A stretch of 5,227 bases of DNA from Actinomycetes bacterium. Its GTDB lineage: Bacteria > Actinomycetota > Humimicrobiia > Humimicrobiales > Humimicrobiaceae. The notes below the pieces were generated by a model. It was not told where the DNA came from. It did not search any database and saw only the letters and a program-made list of their open reading frames with translations. Location: positions 1 to 5,227 of the forward strand of contig JAUVXY010000101.1 of the NCBI GenBank assembly GCA_030603375.1, given 5' to 3'. The position numbers and the translations under genes are program-made. Below, piece after piece: positions 1 through 5,227 of the stretch. Numbering within the stretch: the first letter of the stretch is position 1; every line of letters starts with the position of its first letter.

Positions 1-83
1 CTGAAAAAAGTTTAAAGTTTCTGAAAGGGCTCTTAAGTTAGCTTAATAATTGTATCAAAAGAAATAGATTGGAGATTTGGTAA

Positions 84-1187
84 ATGGCAGAAATAATTTT
101 AAGAAACATTTTTAAGAGATTTGGCGACCTTGTTGCAATTAATGATTTAAGCCTGGACATCAAAGAGAGGGAATTCCTGGTCCTTCTTGGGCCATCAGGC
201 TGTGGAAAAACGACCACTCTTAGATGTATCTCTGGCTTGGAAACGCCGGATGAAGGAGAAATTTTAATAGACGGGAAAGATGTTACAAATAAGAGAGCAT
301 CGCAAAGAGACATAGCATTTGTTTTTCAGCTGTATGCTTTATATCCTCATCTGACAGTTTACGGTAACATAGCTTTTCCTTTATTGACACAAAGAACTGC
401 TAAAAAGAAGATAGAGCAGGAAGTAAACAGGGCTGCAGAAATTTTACAGATAAAACACATATTGGGCAAAAAACCAAAAGAACTTTCAGGCGGGGACATG
501 CAGAGAGTTGCTCTTGGAAGGGCAATTGTCAGAAGACCAAAAGCTTTTTTACTTGATGAGCCGATAGGGACACTGGATGCAAAATTCAGGGAGGAAATGA
601 GAACCGAACTTAAGAAACTCCATGTTGATATTGGTGCTACAACAATATATGTAACACATGATCAGGTTGAAGCCATGTCTATGGGGGATCGTATTGCTGT
701 AATGAAGCTTGGTGTCCTGCAGCATGTTGGAACACCCAATGAAATATATAGCAAGCCAAAAAATTTATTTGTGGCAAAATTTATAGGAAGTCCGGGGATG
801 AATATTCTAGATTGTAAACCAGAGAGAGATCCAGACGGAAGACTTACCCTGCGGCTATCATCTACCGGTGTATGTATTTCAATATCTGATGAAATCCAAA
901 AAATAATTTTAGACAAAAATGAAGAAAATAAAGAATTAGTTCTAGGGGTAAGACCAGAGGATGTAATGTTGAGTCTGATAAAAGAAGAGAATTATATTAA
1001 GACAGAAGTTTTTGTTGTTGAAGCAACAGGCTCTTATAATATTATAGATGTAAAGTTAGGCAGTGATATTGTTAAAGTCCGCACACTGCCAACTGTGGCA
1101 CCAAAGATTGGAGAAACTGTGTATATCGGTATTGATATGGGAAGAATAAGCATCTTTAATAAAAAGGATGGGAACTCGATAATGTAA
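84..1187 (+). CDS. ABC transporter ATP-binding protein, MalK/UgpC type (sugar or polyol import), first of a pair
   Basis: This 367-residue cytoplasmic ATPase would power import of a carbohydrate or polyol through a membrane permease pair. The ABC domain is complete: Walker A GPSGCGKTT (36-44), Q-loop Gln82, signature LSGGDMQR (134-141), Walker B FLLDEP (155-160) and switch His192. The segment around 215-240 (VGTPNEIY then FVAKFIGSPGMN) and GVRPED (288-293) mark the MalK-type C-terminal regulatory (TOBE/OB) domain, and the length is usual for the family. Two positions differ from the common form. The D-loop reads IGTLDAK (161-167) where LSNLDAK is typical, and the signature has Asp-Met where Gln-Arg is common. 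The ATG at 84 follows GGAG (71-74) with a 9-base spacer. The next gene is a paralogue 28 bases downstream, so the two probably share a transcript and may form a heterodimer. Family assignment is firm; the substrate is unknown. Confidence 0.96.
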   Translation: MAEIILRNIFKRFGDLVAINDLSLDIKEREFLVLLGPSGCGKTTTLRCISGLETPDEGEILIDGKDVTNKRASQRDIAFVFQLYALYPHLTVYGNIAFPLLTQRTAKKKIEQEVNRAAEILQIKHILGKKPKELSGGDMQRVALGRAIVRRPKAFLLDEPIGTLDAKFREEMRTELKKLHVDIGATTIYVTHDQVEAMSMGDRIAVMKLGVLQHVGTPNEIYSKPKNLFVAKFIGSPGMNILDCKPERDPDGRLTLRLSSTGVCISISDEIQKIILDKNEENKELVLGVRPEDVMLSLIKEENYIKTEVFVVEATGSYNIIDVKLGSDIVKVRTLPTVAPKIGETVYIGIDMGRISIFNKKDGNSIM

Positions 1188-1215
1188 TAATAAAATAAGT
1201 TGGGAGAATATGTAA

Positions 1216-2307
1216 ATGGCAGAGGTAAAATTAAATTCACTTACAAAGACTTTTGGTGATGTAACTGCTGTGGATAATATGAATCTGGAAATTAAGGATA
1301 AAGAGTTTTTTATCCTACTTGGGCCAACAGGAGCTGGGAAAACTACGACATTAAGATTAATAGCCGGGTTAGAGAAAGCAGATAAGGGAGAAGTTTATAT
1401 AGATAATATTTGTGTAAATGGCCTTAGTCCTGCATTGAGGGATGTTGCATTTGTTTTTCAATATTATACTCTTTACCCAAATTATACTGTAAAACAAAAT
1501 TTGGAATTTCCATTGAGGTCTAATCTTAGAAAGTTATCTACACCAGAAATTAATAAAAAGGTTGCAGAGGTTGCAGAGGTTTTGCACATTGAGCACTTAA
1601 TGAGCAGAGAGACTGTAAACCTAAGTGGTGGTGAAATGCAGCGGGTAGCAATTGGAAGAGCTATAGTAAGGACACCAAAAGTTTTTCTAATGGATGAGCC
1701 ATTGTCAAACTTGGACGCAAAGTTAAGAGAAGAGATGAGAGCAGAGCTTGCAAGACTCCATTTAGATTTGGGATCTACTTTTTTTTATGTAACACATGAC
1801 CAGATTGAAGCAATGACAATGGGCGATAGGATAGCAGTACTTAATGAGGGTAAAATACTTCAAATTGGAACTCCTGATGAAATATATAATTCACCCAAAG
1901 ATGTTTTTGTTGCTAAATTTGTTGGAAGTCCTGCAATAAATTTATTTGATGCAGCTACCGAGGGAAATAAATTAGTAGTTGGCAAAGGGGCAATGATTTG
2001 TAATATTGCTGAAAAGCAATCAAGCTTGCTCAAGGGTTATAATAAGAAGAATATAATTTTAGGAATAAGGCCTGAAGATATTGAAATGTTGAGGGAAAAG
2101 AAAGGGGCTAACTCCATTAAATGTTCTGTATATTTTAAACAGAGCATGGGCGTGGAAGATATTCTAAATTTAAAAATTGACAATATTTTCTTTAAAGCGG
2201 TTGCTCCTGTAAAGTTTATGGCCAAAGTTGGTGAAGTAGTTTATGCAAATATTAATATGGATAGAGCTCACCTGTTTGATGCTGAAACAGAAACTTGTAT
2301 AGTATAG
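1216..2307 (+). CDS. ABC transporter ATP-binding protein, MalK/UgpC type, second of a pair
   Basis: This 363-residue ATPase is collinear with the preceding one and probably serves the same importer. Visible motifs are Walker A GPTGAGKTT (36-44), Q-loop Gln82, signature LSGGEMQR (136-143), Walker B FLMDEP (157-162), a standard D-loop LSNLDAK (163-169) and switch His194. After the nucleotide-binding domain come GTPDEIY and FVAKFVGSPAIN (about 218-242), then GIRPED (283-288) in the C-terminal regulatory domain. The Thr-Gly-Ala Walker A differs from the Ser-Gly-Cys version of its neighbour. Such Ser/Thr pairs are known from two-ATPase importers such as the rhizobial glycerol system GlpSTPQV, which makes a heterodimer the simplest reading. 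The ATG at 1216 follows GGGAG (1202-1206) with a 9-base spacer. The 11 bases TAAATGGCAGA at the start are identical in both ATPase genes. The substrate cannot be read from this protein. Confidence 0.96.
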   Translation: MAEVKLNSLTKTFGDVTAVDNMNLEIKDKEFFILLGPTGAGKTTTLRLIAGLEKADKGEVYIDNICVNGLSPALRDVAFVFQYYTLYPNYTVKQNLEFPLRSNLRKLSTPEINKKVAEVAEVLHIEHLMSRETVNLSGGEMQRVAIGRAIVRTPKVFLMDEPLSNLDAKLREEMRAELARLHLDLGSTFFYVTHDQIEAMTMGDRIAVLNEGKILQIGTPDEIYNSPKDVFVAKFVGSPAINLFDAATEGNKLVVGKGAMICNIAEKQSSLLKGYNKKNIILGIRPEDIEMLREKKGANSIKCSVYFKQSMGVEDILNLKIDNIFFKAVAPVKFMAKVGEVVYANINMDRAHLFDAETETCIV

Positions 2308-2328
2308 GGGGAAAGAAAAAATATTTAA

Positions 2329-2358
2329 TTTCTAGAAGCTAAATTTTTATTATATAAT
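2329..2358 (+). promoter_or_regulatory. Weak candidate promoter for the cupin gene
   Basis: A perfect -10 hexamer TATAAT lies at 2353-2358, about 44 bases before the chosen start codon. The best -35 match at a legal distance is TTTCTA (2329-2334), only three of six consensus bases, with an 18-base spacer. The surrounding 88-base gap is almost entirely A and T, so a -10 match has little weight alone. The longer spacing here than between the two ATPase genes fits either a separate transcription start or simple read-through. Confidence 0.25.
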
Positions 2359-2370
2359 CTATAAAATTTA
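2340..2370. repeat. AT-only inverted repeat enclosing a 10-base palindrome, possible operator
   Basis: TAAATTTT (2340-2347) and AAAATTTA (2363-2370) are perfect 8-base inverted copies. The 15 bases between them contain the perfect palindrome ATTATATAAT (2349-2358), which includes the candidate -10 box of the cupin gene. The two symmetries are not exactly concentric, being offset by about 1.5 bases. There is no GC stem and no T-run after it, so it is not a normal intrinsic terminator. A repressor site is possible, but symmetry made only of A and T arises easily by chance in such a spacer. Confidence 0.25.
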
Positions 2371-2385
2371 TTAATAGTTGGTCTG

Positions 2386-2391
2386 AAAGGA
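2386..2391 (+). promoter_or_regulatory. Ribosome binding site deciding the cupin gene start
   Basis: AAAGGA sits 10 bases before ATG 2402 and only 4 bases before an in-frame TTG at 2396. The spacing and the stronger codon favour ATG 2402. The TTG start would add just two residues. Confidence 0.55.
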
Positions 2392-2401
2392 TTTTTTGGT
2401 T

Positions 2402-3595
2402 ATGAAAAAAAGAGTTGTAGTCGAAAAAGCACTGGAGAGAAGTAATGGTAGTTTAAATCTTAAGCCGGCGTGGGTAGCACGCGATTTTCTTCCTCCAGGC
2501 AGAAGACTGGGGCTAAAAGAAAATGAATACGAAGCAGGAGAGCGCGGCTGGATATCAGAGAGGTGGCTGGCATCTGTTACAAAGGCTGACAATGCAGTTG
2601 GTCCGGAAGATGAAGGACTGAGTTATTTAGCTGTTGAGGGCGATGATAAAATAACTTTAAAGGAGGCAGTAGAGGTTGCAGGAGACCTGATAATGGGAAC
2701 CCAGTATACAAAAACCCATACCGGGTTAGGGAGACTTGCAAAAATATATGATTATGATGCAAGGTTGCCTTATCATATCCACCAGATGAAAAAAGATGCA
2801 AAACTTGTTGGAAGAAATCCGAAAGATGAAGCTTATTATTTCCCTGAAGATGTAGATACAGGCTCGCACCCTGAGACTTTTTTTGGTGTACACCCATATA
2901 TAGCAGATCAGAAAAAATATGAAATACTGCTTCCATATCTGGAAGATTGGGACAGCGACTCAATATTAAAGCACTCACGAGCATATCTTAATGTTAGGGG
3001 AGAAGGGTTTTTTCTGCCCTCCGGGGTGCTTCATGGGCCCGGGACAGCGCTAACAATTGAACTTCAAGAAAATTCTGATGTCTTTGCGATGCTTCAGGCA
3101 TTAAATGCAGGAAAAATTATTTCAAAAGAATTGTTATTTAAGGATGTACGCAGGGAAGACAGGGAAAAATATGGTGAAAGAATAATTCTAAATCAAATAG
3201 ATTGGGAAACTAACGGAGATCCATATTTTTACGAGAATCATCGCCTTGAACCAAAACTGGTTGAAGAAACTAATCAGGAAGGCGGACAGGAGCATTGGAT
3301 ATCTTATAATACAAATAAGTTCAGTGGAAAGAAATTAACAGTAAAACCAGGATGTACCTTTACCAGCGTGGATAGGGGAGTTTACAGCATACTTGTATGG
3401 AAAGGCAGCGGTAAATTTGATGGGTATCCAATAGAGGCTGGTAATTTTAATTGTGATGAACTTTTAATTTCATTTGACAGAGCAGTAAAACCGCTAACTG
3501 TAGAAAATACTGGGACAGAAGAGTTGCAAATAATAAAATTTTTTGGTCCTGACATAAATGCTAATGTTCCAATGATTAAACAATATAAGAGTTGA
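2402..3595 (+). CDS. Two-domain cupin protein, class I phosphomannose isomerase-like
   Basis: This is a 397-residue, probably cytoplasmic, metal-dependent protein resembling class I mannose-6-phosphate isomerases. The first cupin shows YHIHQ (His125, His127), then a Lys-Asp-Glu segment with Glu143. A second strand cluster, LPSGVLHGPG, carries His211. Together these would be the two-His, one-Glu, one-His metal site of the fold, and the LPSGxxHxxG stretch resembles the phosphomannose isomerase signature. A second, apparently metal-free cupin-like barrel spans roughly 309-382 (KLTVKPGCTF to KFFGPD). There is no signal peptide or membrane segment. The N-terminal 100 residues precede the first cupin motif and are not assigned. 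It lies 94 bases after the ATPase pair, so it may act on the imported sugar. The family call is good. Activity on mannose-6-phosphate specifically is not supported; another aldose/ketose or uronate substrate is equally possible. The alternative TTG start at 2396 is less likely. Confidence 0.82.
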   Translation: MKKRVVVEKALERSNGSLNLKPAWVARDFLPPGRRLGLKENEYEAGERGWISERWLASVTKADNAVGPEDEGLSYLAVEGDDKITLKEAVEVAGDLIMGTQYTKTHTGLGRLAKIYDYDARLPYHIHQMKKDAKLVGRNPKDEAYYFPEDVDTGSHPETFFGVHPYIADQKKYEILLPYLEDWDSDSILKHSRAYLNVRGEGFFLPSGVLHGPGTALTIELQENSDVFAMLQALNAGKIISKELLFKDVRREDREKYGERIILNQIDWETNGDPYFYENHRLEPKLVEETNQEGGQEHWISYNTNKFSGKKLTVKPGCTFTSVDRGVYSILVWKGSGKFDGYPIEAGNFNCDELLISFDRAVKPLTVENTGTEELQIIKFFGPDINANVPMIKQYKS

Positions 3596-3621
3596 CAAAT
3601 CAGTTCTGGCATTATTTTAAT
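3592..3621 (+). promoter_or_regulatory. Candidate sigma-70/sigma-A promoter for isomerase and dehydrogenase
   Basis: A perfect -35 hexamer TTGACA (3592-3597) overlaps the TGA stop codon of the cupin gene (3593-3595). TTTAAT (3616-3621) matches five of six -10 bases with an 18-base spacer, but lacks the important A at the second position. An alternative -10, TATTTT at 3613-3618, has a short 15-base spacer. Transcription would begin near 3628, giving a leader of about 50 bases before the isomerase start. This would allow the two downstream enzymes to be expressed apart from the transporter genes. Confidence 0.5.
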
Positions 3622-3678
3622 ATAAATTTTTTCAAATATTTATAGAAAATTTTTAAATTAAATGAATGGAGGTTTGGT

Positions 3679-4563
3679 ATGGCGAAAAAAACATCAATTG
3701 GAGGATGGGCGTATATATGGGGCGGCTATGAGGAAAGCCCTATTCCTTTTAAAGATGTTGTTGAAAGACTTTCTGTCCTTGGATTTGACGGTATTGAGAT
3801 GGCTGCATTTCCTCCGCACCTGGAACCTAATACAAAAGAGAAGCGCAAAGAAATTAAGAAAATGCTGAATGATTATAAATTAGGCGTGTCTGGCCTGGCT
3901 GCACCATTTCCATCACCGGCAACATCAAAGAAGAGCGATTACCTGGATGCGGTTAAAACAAATCTTGAAATATGCAGTGATCTTGATATCCCCAAGCTCA
4001 GAGTTGACACTGTTGACCCCCCAACTGGAATACCTGGCGGCATGGATTACGAGACCTGTTTTTCTAAAGTAGCCGAAGTCTGGAATGATGCTTCTGAAAT
4101 ATGTATGAAAAATAATGTGAAGCTTGTATGGGAATTTGAACCTGGTTTTTTGTTTAACAAGCCAGGTGAAGTAGTCAGGATGGTTTACAAGGTTGATCAT
4201 CCAAACTTTTCAATATTGTATGATTCCTGCCATGCACATATGTGTTCAGTAGTGGGTGCACGACAGTTGGGCAAAAAGGAAACGCTTCCCGGTGGAGTTG
4301 TTCAATTTACATATATGTTAACAGGGAAAATTGGGCATATCCATTTAATTGATTCAGATGAGACTTTGCATGACGGTGACACAAGCACACATGCTCCTCT
4401 TGGAACAGGGGTACTGGATTTTGATAAAATTATTCCAGCAATACTGGAAGCCGGATATACTGATGAGTGGTGGACAATTGATTTGTGTTTCTGGCCAAAA
4501 GCTTTGGATGTGACTGAAGATAATAAAAAGTATCTTGATGAATTGATTAAAAAATTTGGATAA
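3679..4563 (+). CDS. Sugar phosphate isomerase/epimerase family TIM-barrel protein (xylose isomerase-like)
   Basis: This 294-residue protein is a cytoplasmic TIM barrel of the AP-endonuclease-2/xylose-isomerase-like superfamily. The family includes sugar isomerases, epimerases and inosose dehydratases that use a divalent metal. Strand-end motifs appear in order: LGFDGIEM (34-41), LRVD (107-110), LVWEFEPG (149-156; Glu154 or Glu152 a likely ligand), YDSCHAH (181-187; Asp182 and His185), IGHIHLIDSD (218-227; His222 likely) and WWTIDLCFWP (264-273; Asp268 where many relatives have Glu). Length is normal. The ATG at 3679 has GGAGGT (3668-3673) with a 5-base spacer. An ATG at 3662 lies in another frame and is not a competing start. 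A promoter candidate overlaps the previous gene, and a dehydrogenase follows after 75 bases. It probably interconverts the sugar, keto-sugar or polyol handled by the neighbouring enzymes. The exact reaction is not assignable. Confidence 0.9.
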   Translation: MAKKTSIGGWAYIWGGYEESPIPFKDVVERLSVLGFDGIEMAAFPPHLEPNTKEKRKEIKKMLNDYKLGVSGLAAPFPSPATSKKSDYLDAVKTNLEICSDLDIPKLRVDTVDPPTGIPGGMDYETCFSKVAEVWNDASEICMKNNVKLVWEFEPGFLFNKPGEVVRMVYKVDHPNFSILYDSCHAHMCSVVGARQLGKKETLPGGVVQFTYMLTGKIGHIHLIDSDETLHDGDTSTHAPLGTGVLDFDKIIPAILEAGYTDEWWTIDLCFWPKALDVTEDNKKYLDELIKKFG

Positions 4564-4625
4564 ATTAAAAGAAGCTGAAAGTTATTATAGCCGGGTTTGA
4601 TGCTTGCTGTGATTTAAATTAAAAA

Positions 4626-4631
4626 AGGAGG
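4626..4631 (+). promoter_or_regulatory. Strong ribosome binding site deciding the dehydrogenase start
   Basis: AGGAGG is seven bases before GTG 4639, one base before an in-frame ATG 4633 and nineteen bases before in-frame ATG 4651. Spacing clearly favours GTG 4639. Against this, the usual N-terminus of the protein family would begin at ATG 4651. Confidence 0.6.
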
Positions 4632-4638
4632 GATGGAA

Positions 4639-5227
4639 GTGGCTGAAAAAATGAAAGCCCAGGTTTTTTATGAGGCTGAAAAAATGAAGCTTGAAGAGAT
4701 ACCGATTCCTGAGATTACAGATATAGACGTGTTGGTAAAAGTAAAAAATGTTGGAATTTGTGGATCTGATGTATCCTATTACTATGGCCTTAGTCCCCTT
4801 GGCACAGCTACAGGGAAAGGGCCTCTGGTTTTGGGCCATGAATTTACTGGAGAAATTGTAAAGGTCGGAAAAGTACCGGCAGGTATGGGACTTTTTAAAG
4901 AAGGGGATAGAGTTGTAGTTAATCCAGTTCAGAACTGCAACGCATGTTATGCGTGTGCTTCTGGTCAAACCCATCTATGTGAAAATATAAGTGTTCCAGG
5001 AGTTACAAAAAACTGTTGTTTTGCAGAATACTGTGTATCAAAATATACAGGTTTATTTAAGCTTCCTGATAATATGAGTTATGCTGCAGGTGCCTTTACA
5101 GAACCATTTGCCTGTGCTGTAAATGGCATGAAGAAATTAGAGATTGAGCCGGGCCAGTTCTTAGTTATATTTGGTCCTGGCGCAATGGGACAAATGATGG
5201 TGCAGCTGGCAAAATCTACTGGTGCAG
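4639..5227 (+). CDS. Zinc-dependent medium-chain dehydrogenase, sorbitol/threonine dehydrogenase type (3' end cut off by window)
   Basis: The first 196 residues are present, and family members are usually about 340-350 long, so a little over half is seen. The enzyme would oxidise a sugar, polyol or hydroxy-acid with NAD(P). Numbered from GTG 4639, the catalytic zinc site is Cys41 in GICGSD, His67-Glu68 in LGHEF and Glu155 in TEPFACAV; the Glu155 ligand favours the sorbitol dehydrogenase/polyol branch. The structural zinc lobe has Cys100, Cys103, Cys106 and Cys114. A Rossmann motif GPGAMG (179-184) begins the cofactor domain. The reading frame is open to the right edge, so this is an edge cut and not a broken gene. 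A 15-base direct repeat near the start encodes AEKMK twice. ATG 4651 would give the conventional N-terminus, while the ribosome binding site favours GTG 4639. It is last of the visible genes and likely co-transcribed with the isomerase. Confidence 0.94.
   Translation, partial: MAEKMKAQVFYEAEKMKLEEIPIPEITDIDVLVKVKNVGICGSDVSYYYGLSPLGTATGKGPLVLGHEFTGEIVKVGKVPAGMGLFKEGDRVVVNPVQNCNACYACASGQTHLCENISVPGVTKNCCFAEYCVSKYTGLFKLPDNMSYAAGAFTEPFACAVNGMKKLEIEPGQFLVIFGPGAMGQMMVQLAKSTGA
4641..4688 (+). repeat. 15-base in-frame direct repeat at the dehydrogenase N-terminus
   Basis: GGCTGAAAAAATGAA occurs at 4641-4655 and again at 4674-4688. The copies are 33 bases, exactly 11 codons, apart and read in the same phase, giving AEKMK twice. 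The first copy contains the alternative start ATG 4651. The repeat could reflect a small duplication that extended the N-terminus, or it could be coincidence. Confidence 0.7.

Noticed and set aside
1561..1578. Perfect 9-base tandem repeat GTTGCAGAG in the second ATPase, coding for VAEVAE.
   Set aside because: It aligns without a gap against the first ATPase, so it is not an insertion; a helix rich in Val-Ala-Glu explains it.
2577..2984. A 135-codon minus-strand frame inside the cupin gene.
   Set aside because: It lies wholly antisense to a gene with clear cupin motifs, and its translation has no recognisable domain, so it is a shadow.
3629..3654. Short hairpin TTTTC/GAAAA followed by five T residues, considered as an intrinsic terminator.
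   Set aside because: The stem is five pairs with a single GC pair and an 11-base loop, too weak. It would also sit in the leader of the isomerase gene just after its promoter.
3662..3868. A 68-codon + frame overlapping the start of the TIM-barrel gene, beginning at ATG 3662.
   Set aside because: It overlaps the strongly supported isomerase in another frame, has no upstream ribosome binding site, and its product resembles no family. The GGAGGT that follows serves ATG 3679.
4585..4974. A 129-codon minus-strand frame across the dehydrogenase start.
   Set aside because: The opposite strand carries all zinc-site residues of the dehydrogenase in this stretch, while the antisense product is low-complexity and has no domain.

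Overview
The window is an AT-rich, densely packed bacterial segment with every convincing gene on the + strand. It has four complete genes and one gene cut by the right edge. All five belong to one theme: uptake of a carbohydrate or polyol and the first steps of its breakdown. Strong purine-rich ribosome binding sites, AT-rich spacers and A/T-ending codons suggest a low-GC bacterium, such as an anaerobic Firmicute-like, Atribacterota-like or Thermotogota-like lineage. The window alone does not fix the taxon. There are no RNA genes, insertion sequences, CRISPR arrays or phage genes, and no gap between genes exceeds 90 bases.

Left half (84-2307): two consecutive MalK/UgpC-type ABC transporter ATPases, 28 bases apart. 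They are similar along their whole length but differ at the nucleotide-binding motifs: one has a GPSGCGKTT Walker A and the other a GPTGAGKTT Walker A. This looks like a heterodimeric ATPase pair for one sugar or polyol importer. The permeases and the solute-binding protein are not in the window and presumably lie further left.

Right half (2402-5227): first comes a two-domain cupin protein of the class I phosphomannose isomerase type. Next is a xylose-isomerase-like TIM-barrel isomerase/epimerase, and then a zinc-dependent medium-chain dehydrogenase of the sorbitol/threonine dehydrogenase type, truncated at the window end. A good sigma-70-type promoter begins on the stop codon of the cupin gene and could drive the isomerase and dehydrogenase separately from the genes upstream.

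Taken together, the ATPases would power import, the cupin and TIM-barrel enzymes would interconvert aldose/ketose or epimeric forms, and the dehydrogenase would oxidise or reduce a hydroxyl or keto group. The substrate cannot be read from the sequence. This combination of enzymes does not match a standard textbook sugar operon that I recognise. The cluster is therefore a reasonable candidate for an uncharacterised catabolic pathway, although each family is well known.
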